Assembly (NCBI RefSeq): GCF_023703085.1
Contig: NZ_JAMQJY010000001.1
Coordinates: 2,418,001-2,482,000, forward strand
DNA length: 64,000 bases
Source: Alkalicoccobacillus plakortidis
GTDB taxonomy: Bacteria > Bacillota > Bacilli > Bacillales > Bacillaceae_D
Direction of reading: 5' to 3'
This document shows positions 8,281 through 17,579 of this stretch, one piece after another. How positions within the stretch are numbered: the first letter of the stretch is position 1; the number at the start of each line of letters is the position of its first letter. The notes beneath the pieces are model-generated. The model saw only the letters and a program-made list of their open reading frames with translations. It did no database searches and was not told the DNA's origin. Made by a program: the position numbers and the translations under genes.

Positions 8281-9568
8281 TAATTTCTTCGTATTGCTGC
8301 TGTAATAACTGCTCAATATCAATTGGTTTTCCACTTTTAGACGATTTCCATACAGCTTCTCCCACTGCAATGGAGTAAGCACCCGCCTCTGAACCTGCTA
8401 GTATTTCGTAAGGTCTAGTTGGATCTGATCCCAAAAAGATATCCTCTTGAATGAGTGGATCTCCACCTCCGTGCCCGCCATCATTTTTCACAACATGAAT
8501 AATTTCCTTAGACCCAAACAGTGGATAAAAATCAATCGTTTGTTCAGGAACAGGAAATGGTGTCCGGTCCGGCGAGTGAAACTCTTGTGTTTCGAGTCTT
8601 CCTTTTGTTCCATTAATAGCAAGTCTGTATCCTTCATATGGCAAAGAGAAATTGATGGAATAGCTTAATAAAGCACCTTGGTCATATCGTACAGTTGCTG
8701 CATACGTATCTTCAATGTCAATTTCATGATCAAAAATACAGGCATCTGGGCGATAATTTGTGTACGCTTCTGTTTTCTGATCACTGATTAAATGATCATC
8801 CTCTGTCTCACCACTACCTCGTCCAAACAAGCGTGAATAATAAGAGCACAAGTGCCGCTCACTACAGGTTCCGCAATAACGGTTATCTGTTGGGCTTGGA
8901 TTTAACTCGCCATCTTTTCCGTAGTAGTTTAATGCACCAAATGAAAAGACCTGATCAGGTTTTTGATCGATCCACCAATTAACCAAATCGAAATGATGCG
9001 TAGATTTATGAATGGATAACCCGCCTGAAAATTCTCGCATTCGATTCCACCGTTTAAAGTAACTTGAGCCATGATACGTATCGATGTACCAGTTTAAATC
9101 AATGGAAGTAATTCGTCCTAGTTTGCCATCCGCTACCAGCTCTTTAATCTTACGGTGATAAGGGCTGTATCGATAGTTGAAGGCAACTGTAACTGTTCCT
9201 TTACTTTTTTCTTCAGCTTCCACAACTCTTTTTGCATCTTTGACTGTTGTGACCATTGGTTTTTCAGTAATGACATCAAGATCATGCTCAAGTCCTCTTA
9301 CAATATAGTCAACATGAGAATCATCTCTTCCAGTCACAATAATCGTATTGGCTCCTGTTTCTTTAATCATCTCTGCAAACTGTTCATATTGAGAGTAAAA
9401 AGGTATTCCAGTGAGTTCTGGGAATTTCTCACGACAAACCGCTTCTCTACGTGGATCAATATCAAGTAGACCAACGATTTGATTTTGTTTTGAGAATTGA
9501 TAGACAACCGGTTCCATAAACATTTTTAATGCACGATTACTAATTCCGCATACGGCAATTCGTCTCAT
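8273..9568 (-). CDS. Gfo/Idh/MocA family NAD(P)-dependent oxidoreductase
   Basis: A predicted cytoplasmic sugar or sugar-acid dehydrogenase of 431 residues. The N-terminal Rossmann fold begins Ile-Ala-Val-Cys-Gly-Ile-Ser-Asn-Arg, and the Glu-Lys-Pro motif (Thr-Glu-Lys-Pro-Met-Val) near residue 98 is the family hallmark. A cysteine cluster (Cys-Gly-Thr-Cys...Cys) around residues 230-240 is seen in a subset of carbohydrate-cluster members and may bind metal or be structural. It overlaps the YesL-type gene by ATGA, so it is translationally coupled. Last gene of the operon. The substrate is unknown, probably a sugar released by the GH43 enzyme. Confidence 0.85.
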   Translation of the reverse strand: MRRIAVCGISNRALKMFMEPVVYQFSKQNQIVGLLDIDPRREAVCREKFPELTGIPFYSQYEQFAEMIKETGANTIIVTGRDDSHVDYIVRGLEHDLDVITEKPMVTTVKDAKRVVEAEEKSKGTVTVAFNYRYSPYHRKIKELVADGKLGRITSIDLNWYIDTYHGSSYFKRWNRMREFSGGLSIHKSTHHFDLVNWWIDQKPDQVFSFGALNYYGKDGELNPSPTDNRYCGTCSERHLCSYYSRLFGRGSGETEDDHLISDQKTEAYTNYRPDACIFDHEIDIEDTYAATVRYDQGALLSYSINFSLPYEGYRLAINGTKGRLETQEFHSPDRTPFPVPEQTIDFYPLFGSKEIIHVVKNDGGHGGGDPLIQEDIFLGSDPTRPYEILAGSEAGAYSIAVGEAVWKSSKSGKPIDIEQLLQQQYEEIKG

Positions 9569-10194
9569 ACTTTAGCCTCCTGTGCTTTTCTCTCAAGTGA
9601 ATGATGAACTAACTTAAATATCCACATTAAGAATAATGCCGGTACAGCTGCTCCAAAGAATAAAATGAGTCCTGGAACTGTCATGAATAATGCTTGTAGT
9701 GCATACAAACCTACAAGAATTAGGATCAAAAAGTGGGGGTGGCCAAATGCGAGGGCAAGTGACGTTTTAATACGGTCAAGACCAGCTACTTCAAAACTTA
9801 CGTATGTTGGAAATAGAAAGATCACCATAATGGCATATGCAATTCCTAAAGAGATCATACTGTATCGGATTACGACGTATGTCCATTCCATTCCTGTGAA
9901 TAAAGTAAGATTCCAATAAATCAAAAACCCTACTAACAATAATCCAAAACCTAAGCCATTGGATTTTAGAAATTCAGTTTTATAATTGCTCCAGAACGTT
10001 TGAAAAACAGGAATGTCCAAGCTCCCCTGCATCCATTTCTTGCAAACAGTAAAAAGGGAAATTGTAGCTGGCATAAGGCCAAATGCAACCAACCCAACAA
10101 TAGTAAATAACAACCATAAAAAATTTACATAAGCGAGTTTATAAATAACGGTACTGATTCGATAAAAACTTCCCCAAATTCCTGGCATCTCCAT
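9565..10194 (-). CDS. YesL/DUF624 family membrane protein
   Basis: A small polytopic membrane protein (~209 residues) of the YesL family. Members usually sit in carbohydrate-utilisation clusters with Lpl-type transporters; their function is not established. Four to five hydrophobic helices are visible, with the typical N-terminal Trp-Gly-x-Phe-Tyr-Arg and Asn-x-x-Trp-Leu pattern. The start is either ATG 10200 or ATG 10194; GGGGTGA is well spaced only for the latter. Downstream gene overlaps by four bases; a small lipoprotein gene lies 16 bases upstream. Confidence 0.8.
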   Translation of the reverse strand: MEMPGIWGSFYRISTVIYKLAYVNFLWLLFTIVGLVAFGLMPATISLFTVCKKWMQGSLDIPVFQTFWSNYKTEFLKSNGLGFGLLLVGFLIYWNLTLFTGMEWTYVVIRYSMISLGIAYAIMVIFLFPTYVSFEVAGLDRIKTSLALAFGHPHFLILILVGLYALQALFMTVPGLILFFGAAVPALFLMWIFKLVHHSLERKAQEAKV

Positions 10195-10210
10195 GACCAT
10201 TCACCCCATT

Positions 10211-10714
10211 CTAGTTAGGAAATAATGTTTCCAAAATCTCTATAGCTTCTTCTGGCTGCGGACTATATACCGGTATACCAACGATGTGATTATTTTCTAG
10301 TAGTACGTCACGTTCCTCTTGTAATAGACTGCTTTCATTCAGGTTTAAAGCTTTGATTTCCTGTGCACCTTCTTCACCTTGAAGATACTCTTCATCCGCA
10401 AACCCGATATCAAAGCCTTCTAAATGAATCATTGCCTCGTATTCTACCATCTGCTTAGCGAGTCTTTGTTCCACAATCAAGAGACTTGACTGATGGCTAG
10501 CAAGCTCTGTTAATAACCGCTCTGCTATCTCTGGATAGAAAGTGATCTCAGTATCAGTACCCAGATCAAGCTTTGATTCAATCTTCTCTTTCTGCTCATA
10601 GATGTCATCAGAAAAAACAATGATTTTAAACTGGTCATCCCCTGATTGACAAGCAGTTAGAGGAATACAGAGAAACACAAACACTATTAATCTATTCACA
10701 GCTTTTTTCATCAT
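10211..10714 (-). CDS. Small lipoprotein of unknown function in the glycan operon
   Basis: I do not recognise a family. About 167 residues with a clear lipoprotein signal (two Met, Lys-Lys, hydrophobic stretch, lipobox Leu-Thr-Ala-Cys). The mature part is acidic with alternating helices and strands (for example Ile-Ile-Val-Phe-Ser-Asp-Asp), reminiscent of half of a periplasmic-binding-protein lobe, but far too short to be one. ATG at 10714 is preceded by GAGTGAGGG; the longer ATG at 10738 has no ribosome binding site. Its place between GH43 and YesL suggests a role at the membrane in the same oligosaccharide pathway. Confidence 0.7.
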   Translation of the reverse strand: MMKKAVNRLIVFVFLCIPLTACQSGDDQFKIIVFSDDIYEQKEKIESKLDLGTDTEITFYPEIAERLLTELASHQSSLLIVEQRLAKQMVEYEAMIHLEGFDIGFADEEYLQGEEGAQEIKALNLNESSLLQEERDVLLENNHIVGIPVYSPQPEEAIEILETLFPN

Positions 10715-10741
10715 GTATCCCTCACTCCTGTCATTCATTTA

Positions 10742-12306
10742 TTAATCGAGCCCGCTATAATAAAACCAGTCAAAGTCTGCATGGTTCTGACTTTGAGCGC
10801 CATTACTAGTTGCAAAAGGTCCTAAGTAGGCTCCCGTGAATCCTCAGCCAAATCTGTACTAAGGATTCTTCCATCTTCCTCTATCTTCAATTCTACCCAT
10901 TCATCAGGCTTCTCTCCGTAATAAAAATGATAGGACTGACCATGAGCCTCCACTTTTAAATAAACGATAGATTGTGAATAAGGATTACTTGCTACAACTG
11001 TATCCTCACCGTTCTCACGCCTGACTAATCTAACTACAGGAGCATTTTGATCAATGCCTACTTCCAACCTAAATTGATAGTTGTGATTTTGAATGAGCAG
11101 CACCCCTGCCGCTTCTTCTTTACTAGCTGGTGTGAACTCAAGAACTGTTGATGCAGAAAAGCTGAGGTGCTGCTGTCTGCGTCCTATAAAACTTGGATTC
11201 TTGTACTCAATTGTATTCTCTGGTCTCAAGTTTAATCGTAGATAACCCGGTCTTTCAGACAGTGAGTAAATGGATTCATCAGGTGTACGAAGAAAATTCC
11301 AACGAAAATCCAGTTGCTCACTTTCAAATGAATCATAAGCCGGCAAACTTGGCCATAGGTGTTCAGGAAGATCGGGACGTTCCATTTCAAGGTCGATTTT
11401 CCCTGTATCCGGACACATAACTGGCCAGTCGTCCTCCCAAATCATCGGTGCTAGGAAGGTCTCTCTACCTAAATTACGATAATGTCCTCCGTACGGTCTA
11501 GACGCTAGACATACAAGCCACCAATCACCATTTTGAGTCTCGATTATATCTGCATGCCCTACGTTAGCGATTTCTGAGTTCTTACCTAAATGTCTATGGG
11601 TTAAGATTGGATTTCTTTTAGACGATTCATACGGTCCAGTTATGGACTCACTTCTGGCCACCGTCACCGCATGTGTATAGCCAGTTCCGCCTTCAGCGAT
11701 AATTAGATAATAATAACCATCTTTTTTATATAAATGGGGTGCTTCTTGTGCATGAGCGTTTTTAAGTGCGCCATCCCATATTCCCAGACGTTCTCCAACC
11801 AATTTCCCTTGGTTGATATCTAGTTCTTGCAACCAAATTTCATTTTGCTTAAGGTGTTTCTTTCCAGTAGGTGAAAGCCTATTCCCTGTATAGTACACAC
11901 GTCCATCGTCGTCAAAAAAGAGTGATGGATCGATACCAGGAGCATCCTCTAACCAAACTGGGTCAGACCAAGGTCCTTCAGGATTTTTTGCTGTCACATA
12001 AAAATTCCTTCTAGCCCCTTCCCTACTCACAACAAATGTTGTAATCATATAGAACGTTCCCTCATGATAACGGATGGTTGGTGCCCATATTCCACATGAA
12101 GGAGGCGTATCCTTCAAATCTAGTTGGGAAGGACGATCTAATACATGACCAAGTTGTTTCCAATTCACAAGGTCTTTACTATGAAAGATTGGTACTCCAG
12201 GAAAGAACTCAAAAGTTGATGTAACTAGATAATAATCATCCCCCACCCTACAAATAGAGGGGTCTGGGTAGAATCCTGGAATAATAGGATTTTTAAATGT
12301 ACTCAC
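10742..12306 (-). CDS. GH43 beta-xylosidase/arabinofuranosidase-type glycosidase, frameshifted at the C-terminus
   Basis: A glycoside hydrolase family 43 enzyme (XynB-type, five-bladed propeller plus a C-terminal beta-sandwich) acting on xylo- or arabino-oligosaccharides. It has no signal peptide, so it is cytoplasmic. Catalytic features: the base Asp in Gly-Phe-Tyr-Pro-Asp-Pro-Ser near residue 16, the modulating Asp in Gly-Ile-Asp-Pro-Ser, and the acid Glu in Glu-Ala-Pro-His-Leu-Tyr. The frame stops at 10822, but the family ending (Gly-Phe-Thr-Gly-Ala-Tyr-Leu-Gly-Pro) continues in another frame to a TAA at 10742. One missing G around 10845 (GGCTGGAGG read as GGCTGAGG) explains it. GTG start with AAGGAG. 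Confidence 0.88.
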
Positions 12307-12333
12307 ACAATCACTCCTTAAAAATATATGATT

Positions 12334-13209
12334 TTAGCCTTTCATTGATCCAATTAGTGCACCTTTTGCAAAGTACTTTTGTAGGAACGGATAAACCATT
12401 AATACAGGGATCGTTGCGACCACGATTACTGCCATTTTCACCGCAATCTCAGGTGGTGGAATATTTGTATACTCTGCTCCGTCATAATTTAATCCAGACG
12501 CCAACACAACTACTTGTCTCAGTAATACCTGCACGGGCCACTTAGAAGCATCATTTAGATACAAGATCGCATGCATATACGTATTCCAATACGTCACCGC
12601 ATAAAATAGTGAAATGGTTGCTATCGCTGGCATTGAACAAGGAAGTACAATACGGAATAACACTCCAAAATCATTACATCCATCTATTTTTGCTGACTCT
12701 TCTAAACCAACAGGAAGGTTCATAAAGAAACTTCTAAGAATGATCATATTAAATGCATTTATTGAGACTGGAATAACTAGAGCCAATAATGTATTCATCA
12801 GGCCCGTTTGTTGTACGACTAAGAAGGTTGGAATCATCCCCCCATTAAAAAGCATAGTGAAGATAATGAAGAACATAATAAATCTTCTACCTACTAGGTC
12901 TCTTCTAGATAACCCATATGCCGTTAAAACGGATAGAAACATGCTCCATGCTGTTCCCCCAACCGTTACACCTATTGAGACAAATAGTGATCTAAGAATC
13001 GTATCCGTTGAAAAGATATATCTGTACGCATCTAAACTAAACGTAGTTGGGAAGATCAAGAAACTTCTTTGTGCAATCTCTGCGCTTGTTGCAAATGAGC
13101 TGCCGATCACATGCACAAAAGGAAGTACACACAAAAGTGCAATGACTCCGAGAATGAAGGCATTCATGCCTGTAAACAATCGGTTTGATATTGATTTTTC
13201 TCCTACCAT
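12334..13209 (-). CDS. ABC sugar permease, LplC/CarB-type
   Basis: Inner-membrane permease (291 residues, six helices) of a carbohydrate uptake family 1 (CUT1-like) transporter. The cytoplasmic EAA loop is clear: Glu-Glu-Ser-Ala-Lys-Ile-Asp-Gly-Cys followed by the Leu-Pro segment near residues 195-215. It ends with the typical Pro-Phe-Leu-Gln-Lys-Tyr-Phe-x-Lys-Gly-x-x-x-Gly-Ser-x-Lys-Gly. It is paired with the LplB-type gene 14 bases upstream. No ATPase gene accompanies it. Confidence 0.92.
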   Translation of the reverse strand: MVGEKSISNRLFTGMNAFILGVIALLCVLPFVHVIGSSFATSAEIAQRSFLIFPTTFSLDAYRYIFSTDTILRSLFVSIGVTVGGTAWSMFLSVLTAYGLSRRDLVGRRFIMFFIIFTMLFNGGMIPTFLVVQQTGLMNTLLALVIPVSINAFNMIILRSFFMNLPVGLEESAKIDGCNDFGVLFRIVLPCSMPAIATISLFYAVTYWNTYMHAILYLNDASKWPVQVLLRQVVVLASGLNYDGAEYTNIPPPEIAVKMAVIVVATIPVLMVYPFLQKYFAKGALIGSMKG

Positions 13210-13223
13210 GGTGTACCTCCTTT

Positions 13224-14186
13224 CTAATAAACGCCCTCTTCACCGTACTTTTTAGCCAATTTATTGGCTCCAACTACAAGAATAAGGCCGACTATTCCTT
13301 TAAAGAAACCAACTGCAGTACTATAACTGAATTGCCCCTGCTGTAGACCCGCTGTAAAAACATACGTATCAAAAATCTCTGCCACTGCACGGTTTGATGA
13401 ATTTAATAATAGATAGACGTGCTCAAACCCTAACTCTAATACATCACCAATTTTTAATATGAGTAAAATGATGATGACGCTTCTAATAGAGGGCAGTGTA
13501 ATATGCCAAATCTGTCTTAATCGACTCGCTCCATCAATTTTAGCTGCCTCATATAGCTGTGGATCCACTCCTGCTATTGCAGCTAAGAATATAATGGTTC
13601 CCCAACCTGACTCCCGCCAAATGATCTGCAGAATGTACATAGGCCTGAACCATTCTTCACTTAATAGGAAGTTGATTTGACCAAAACCCATCACTCGCAG
13701 GATGCTGTTAATGATCCCGCCATCCAACGTCAGCATCACATAACTAATGGATACAATAACTACCCATGACATAAAGTGAGGAATGTAGATAAGTGTTTGA
13801 ACACTTCTCTTATACAAGTTACTCCGCACTTCATTTAACATCAAAGCTAGTATGATCGGTATTGGGAACGCTATGACTAACTGAAGAATAAATAAGACAA
13901 TGGTATTCTTAAAAATCATCCAGAAATCAGGATCCTGGAATAATCGTTGAAAATGTTGAAACCCGACCCACTCACTTCCTGAGATACCGAGGTATGGTTT
14001 ATAATCCTGAAATGCAATGATAAGTCCATACATTGGAAAGTACTTATAGATCAGAAAATAAATGATACCCGGTGCAATCATTAAATAAATGAGTTTGTTT
14101 TTCTTTATATTCTTCATTCGTTCCTTACGTCTGGCTGCTTTTAGGTCAATCTTCTGATTAGGCTCTAGTGATACTTGACTAGCCAT
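13224..14186 (-). CDS. ABC sugar permease, LplB-type
   Basis: Partner permease (320 residues, six helices) of the LplC-type protein. It has a basic cytoplasmic N-terminus (residues 14-32), the Pro-Met-Tyr-Gly-Leu-Ile-Ile-Ala-Phe-Gln-Asp-Tyr first periplasmic segment typical of LplB proteins, and the EAA loop Tyr-Glu-Ala-Ala-Lys-Ile-Asp-Gly-Ala. It sits 52 bases downstream of the first binding-protein gene, so the order is binding protein, LplB, LplC, GH43. Confidence 0.92.
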   Translation of the reverse strand: MASQVSLEPNQKIDLKAARRKERMKNIKKNKLIYLMIAPGIIYFLIYKYFPMYGLIIAFQDYKPYLGISGSEWVGFQHFQRLFQDPDFWMIFKNTIVLFILQLVIAFPIPIILALMLNEVRSNLYKRSVQTLIYIPHFMSWVVIVSISYVMLTLDGGIINSILRVMGFGQINFLLSEEWFRPMYILQIIWRESGWGTIIFLAAIAGVDPQLYEAAKIDGASRLRQIWHITLPSIRSVIIILLILKIGDVLELGFEHVYLLLNSSNRAVAEIFDTYVFTAGLQQGQFSYSTAVGFFKGIVGLILVVGANKLAKKYGEEGVY

Positions 14187-14238
14187 GATACACCCCTTTC
14201 ATTTAGAAGGAGCAGTTGATTTCTGCTCCTTCACTGAG

Positions 14239-15738
14239 TTATCCGTTTATTTCGTTATGAGACTCTGTATACTCATCCATGATGTCCTGACCACCTTGGT
14301 TGACCCAATTGTCGACAGCTTTCTCAAATCCTTCTTCATCCATTTGTCCAAGGATATACTGATAAGTTGCGTCATTAATGATCTCTTGTAAACGCTCTCC
14401 ATTTTGAATATACGCATCTGAGTGCAAACCAATAGATAGATCTTGAATAAGGTAGTTTTCATTGTCTTTTTCTAACTCTGTGGCCTTTGTTTTCGGTTCG
14501 TAATCCGAGAAACCTTCATAACGACCACTGCTGTCCGCTTCACCTATTTCAAGTGACAAATATGGTTTGACTTCTCGATCAATTGCTTGTTGATTCTCTG
14601 CGATTGATTGAGCCATACCGTCTTCAACGTTGTAATGCTCGCCTTCCACTCCCCATACAAGTAAGTTGGTATTATCTGTTTCCATCAGTTGGTCATAAAA
14701 GGATAAGATTCGTTTTAGGTCATCCTCTGTTTCAACTGATGACTTAGGGAACATCAACATGCTGCCATAACCCGGAATCGACCATATTCCATATTCTCCG
14801 TGAGGACCTTCCACGTAATTATGAACGTCATATTCCAAATCAGGATTTAATTTTGACGCATCATTGTAAATAGATTCCACATCGCCCATTGAGCCAATGT
14901 ACATTCCTGCTTTTCCTGTTTTAAACATATCCTGTTGATCAGTTTTGCTTGTAACAGGAAAGTCCTTATTCATATAACCGTTCTCATGAATGTCTCTAAA
15001 AAAGTTTAATGTATCAACGTACTCGTCAAACATAAACTCTGGAGTGATCACTCCATCTTTTTCTCCCCAATGGTTAGGTGTTCCGAACCATGAAGAAACA
15101 GCTTTAAAGGCTCCATACTCCAAATCACTTCTATCGGTTAAACCTATTGTGTCATCTTGGCCATTTCCATCTGGATCGTCTTCTGTAAATGCACGAACCA
15201 TTTCAAACACTTCTTCGGTTGTAGTAGGAGCTTCTAAACCTAAATTTTCTGCCCAATCTTTGCGATAGATCATGCCTGACCTAGATAATGGTCTACCTTG
15301 ATACAGGGAGTAGATTTTATCGTCAATCTTTACATTCTCCATAATTTCAGGCTTAAGCTTTTGTAAATTTTCGAATTCATCTAAATAAGGTCCAATCTCC
15401 CAAAATTGATCATCTCGTACAGCACCTTTAAACATGTCAGCATTTTTAATGGAAATAACCTGCGGAAGTGTTCCCGTAGCAAACGCTGCGTTTAACCGTT
15501 CATCATAGTTATTATCAGGAACCCATTGAATATCAAGAGTAACTCCCGTCTCCTCTTCAATCATATTTTGAATCTTTTTATCGGGAACTTCAGGAGTATG
15601 AAGTGTTGCCATTATAGTGATAGGGTCTGAATCACTCCCTCCTTCCGATGAAGCGCTTTCATTTTGATTACAGGCTGTGAGTCCCAGAATACCTACGCAA
15701 ACACTTGTTAACACAGCTGCTTTATTTACTTTCTTCAC
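14239..15738 (-). CDS. Extracellular solute-binding lipoprotein, LplA-type (copy 1)
   Basis: Cell-surface lipoprotein (about 499 residues) that binds an oligosaccharide and delivers it to the adjacent permeases. Signal peptide with lipobox Leu-Thr-Ala-Cys, then a Ser/Gly/Asp-rich linker and a type-1-like binding fold. An ATG at 15747 lies only two bases from GTGAGG; the in-frame GTG at 15738 is spaced ten bases from it and is the better start. It is strongly similar along its full length to the neighbour at 15915-17411, so the two arose by tandem duplication. Confidence 0.9.
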   Translation of the reverse strand: MKKVNKAAVLTSVCVGILGLTACNQNESASSEGGSDSDPITIMATLHTPEVPDKKIQNMIEEETGVTLDIQWVPDNNYDERLNAAFATGTLPQVISIKNADMFKGAVRDDQFWEIGPYLDEFENLQKLKPEIMENVKIDDKIYSLYQGRPLSRSGMIYRKDWAENLGLEAPTTTEEVFEMVRAFTEDDPDGNGQDDTIGLTDRSDLEYGAFKAVSSWFGTPNHWGEKDGVITPEFMFDEYVDTLNFFRDIHENGYMNKDFPVTSKTDQQDMFKTGKAGMYIGSMGDVESIYNDASKLNPDLEYDVHNYVEGPHGEYGIWSIPGYGSMLMFPKSSVETEDDLKRILSFYDQLMETDNTNLLVWGVEGEHYNVEDGMAQSIAENQQAIDREVKPYLSLEIGEADSSGRYEGFSDYEPKTKATELEKDNENYLIQDLSIGLHSDAYIQNGERLQEIINDATYQYILGQMDEEGFEKAVDNWVNQGGQDIMDEYTESHNEING

Positions 15739-15805
15739 AATAATCATTCCTCACTCTCTATTGGTGGCCATGCCGCTTAGCTTGATTGTAGCTTTTAGGA
15801 AATGT

Positions 15806-15828
15806 ATTGAGAATAATCATTGCTTCAG
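15806..15828 (-). promoter_or_regulatory. Promoter-proximal motif shared by both LplA-type paralogs
   Basis: On the plus strand the segment AATAATCATT-G-CTTCAG recurs as AATAATCATT-T-CTTCAG at 17491-17512, at about the same distance before the other paralog. A weak -10 (TACAAT) lies downstream with a poor -35 overlapping the motif. It is a candidate activator site, perhaps for the AraC-type regulator of this cluster. Confidence 0.45.
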
Positions 15829-15914
15829 GTGATTTTATATAGGTGGGATAAGTCATTGAGTCCTTACATGGGTTTATGATTACTGCTGTTATTTAGTGAT
15901 TGATGCCACCAATA

Positions 15915-17411
15915 TCAATTTAATTCATTGTAGGACTCTGTATACTCATCCATTATTATTTGACCGCCTTGATTTTTCCAATTGTCCACAGCTCTCTCAA
16001 AGCCTTCTTCATCTAACTGACCTAAAATAAATTGATACGTAGCGTCATTCATTATTTCTTGCAATCTCTCACCATCTCGAACATACGTGTCAGAGTTCAA
16101 GCCAATCGACATGTCTTGAATAAGATAGTTCTCATTGTCTTTTTCAAGTTCTGCTGCCTTAATTTTTGGTTCATATTCCGAAAGACCTTCATATCGTCCA
16201 CTTGTTTCTGCTTCGCCAATTTCTATTGATAAGTAAGGCTTCACTTCTCGATCATTAGCTTGTTGATTCTCCGCTATCGGTCGAGCCATGCCATCTTCGA
16301 CTGTATAATGCTCACCTTCTACGCCCCAAGTGATTAGGTTTGCAAGTTCTGGTTCCATAAGTTGATCAAAAAATTGAAGAATATGCTTTAAATCTTCTTC
16401 TGTTTCTATAGAAGATTTAGGGAATAATAACATTCTGCTATACCCTGGTATAGACCAAATACCATATTCACCATGAGGGCCCTCTACGTAGTTATGAACA
16501 TCGTATTCTAAATCAGGATTTAGAGCTGAAGCGTCATTGTATAGTGTCTCAACATCTCCCATTGATCCTATATACATTCCTGCTTCTCCTGTTTTAAACA
16601 TATCCTGTTGATCGGTTTTACTCGTTACTGGAAAGTCTCTATTCATGTATCCATTTTCATGGACTTCTCTAAAAAAGTGTAAGGTATCCATATACTCATC
16701 AAACATAAATTCTGGGGTGATCGTTCCATCCTTCTCTCCCCATTGATTTGGTGCTCCAAACCAAGAGGCTACAGCTTTAAATGCCCCATACTGTAGTTCA
16801 TTTCGATCGGTTAAGCCTATTGTGTCGTCCCTGCCATTTCCATCGGGGTCATCTTCCGTAAATGCACGTAGCATCTCAAAGACCTCATCGGTGGTAGTTG
16901 GAGCAGACAAGCCCAATTCATCTGCCCAGTCTTTGCGATAAATGATACCTGATCGAGACAGTGGTCTTCCCTGGTAAAGGGAATAAATTTTATCGTCAAA
17001 CCTCATATTGTCCATAATCTCTGGTTTGAGATTCTGTAGGTTCTCGAACTCATCTAAATAAGGACCAATTTCCCAGAATTGATCATCTCTAATGGCTTCG
17101 TAAAACATCTCTGGATTTGAAATATACAAAACTTGTGGCAAAGTACCTGTAGCAAATGCAGCATTGAGTCGTTCTTCATAGTTATTCTGAGGTACCCATT
17201 GAATCTCAAGCTCAGTATCTGTTTTCTCTTCAATCATTTCATGAATTTTTTTGTCTGGTACTTCTGGTGTGTGGAGCACCGCCATAATAGAAACAGGTTG
17301 AGATTCTTTCGCGCCATCCGAGGAAGCGCTTTCATTTTGGTTACAACCTAACAGTCCTAGAACCCCAATAAAACAACTTGTACCAACGACCATTCTCTTA
17401 GTTTTACTCAT
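15915..17411 (-). CDS. Extracellular solute-binding lipoprotein, LplA-type (copy 2)
   Basis: 498-residue binding lipoprotein, paralog of the gene directly downstream (long identical blocks such as the Arg-Pro-Leu-Ser-Arg-Ser-Gly segment near residue 155). Lipobox Leu-Leu-Gly-Cys. ATG start with GGGAGG. The differences cluster in the N-terminal strand region and near residues 340-400, so the copies may differ in ligand specificity. Both have upstream regions of about 165 bases with a shared motif, so each probably has its own promoter. Confidence 0.9.
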   Translation of the reverse strand: MSKTKRMVVGTSCFIGVLGLLGCNQNESASSDGAKESQPVSIMAVLHTPEVPDKKIHEMIEEKTDTELEIQWVPQNNYEERLNAAFATGTLPQVLYISNPEMFYEAIRDDQFWEIGPYLDEFENLQNLKPEIMDNMRFDDKIYSLYQGRPLSRSGIIYRKDWADELGLSAPTTTDEVFEMLRAFTEDDPDGNGRDDTIGLTDRNELQYGAFKAVASWFGAPNQWGEKDGTITPEFMFDEYMDTLHFFREVHENGYMNRDFPVTSKTDQQDMFKTGEAGMYIGSMGDVETLYNDASALNPDLEYDVHNYVEGPHGEYGIWSIPGYSRMLLFPKSSIETEEDLKHILQFFDQLMEPELANLITWGVEGEHYTVEDGMARPIAENQQANDREVKPYLSIEIGEAETSGRYEGLSEYEPKIKAAELEKDNENYLIQDMSIGLNSDTYVRDGERLQEIMNDATYQFILGQLDEEGFERAVDNWKNQGGQIIMDEYTESYNELN

Positions 17412-17487
17412 AAATTCCTCCCGACTTCGTATTTATTACATGCTAAAGGTCTTTCGGAAACTTATTAAAAGTGTATATCCAAAAAAA

Positions 17488-17512
17488 GAAATGATAATAA
17501 TCATTTCTTCAG
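17488..17512 (-). promoter_or_regulatory. Palindromic promoter motif before LplA-type copy 2
   Basis: GAAATGAT-AATA-ATCATTTC is a perfect dyad. Its right half extends into CTTCAG, shared with the site at 15806-15828. A possible -10 (TACACT) is about 16 bases further on. It resembles a Fur box only in AT content and is more simply read as the operator of the local regulator. Confidence 0.45.
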
Positions 17513-17579
17513 ACTAATGTATCCCTCGTCATGTAAGGGTTTTCATATGGATGTGTGCTAATGATTATTGATTTTATAG

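Noticed and set aside
12614..13255. 213-codon plus-strand open frame opposite the LplC-type permease
   Set aside because: It is antisense to a strongly conserved permease, without a ribosome binding site or recognisable protein features; a shadow frame.
17488..17512. Fur box before the second solute-binding paralog
   Set aside because: The palindrome spacing differs from the 19-base Fur consensus and the gene belongs to a sugar operon; a local regulator site is more likely.
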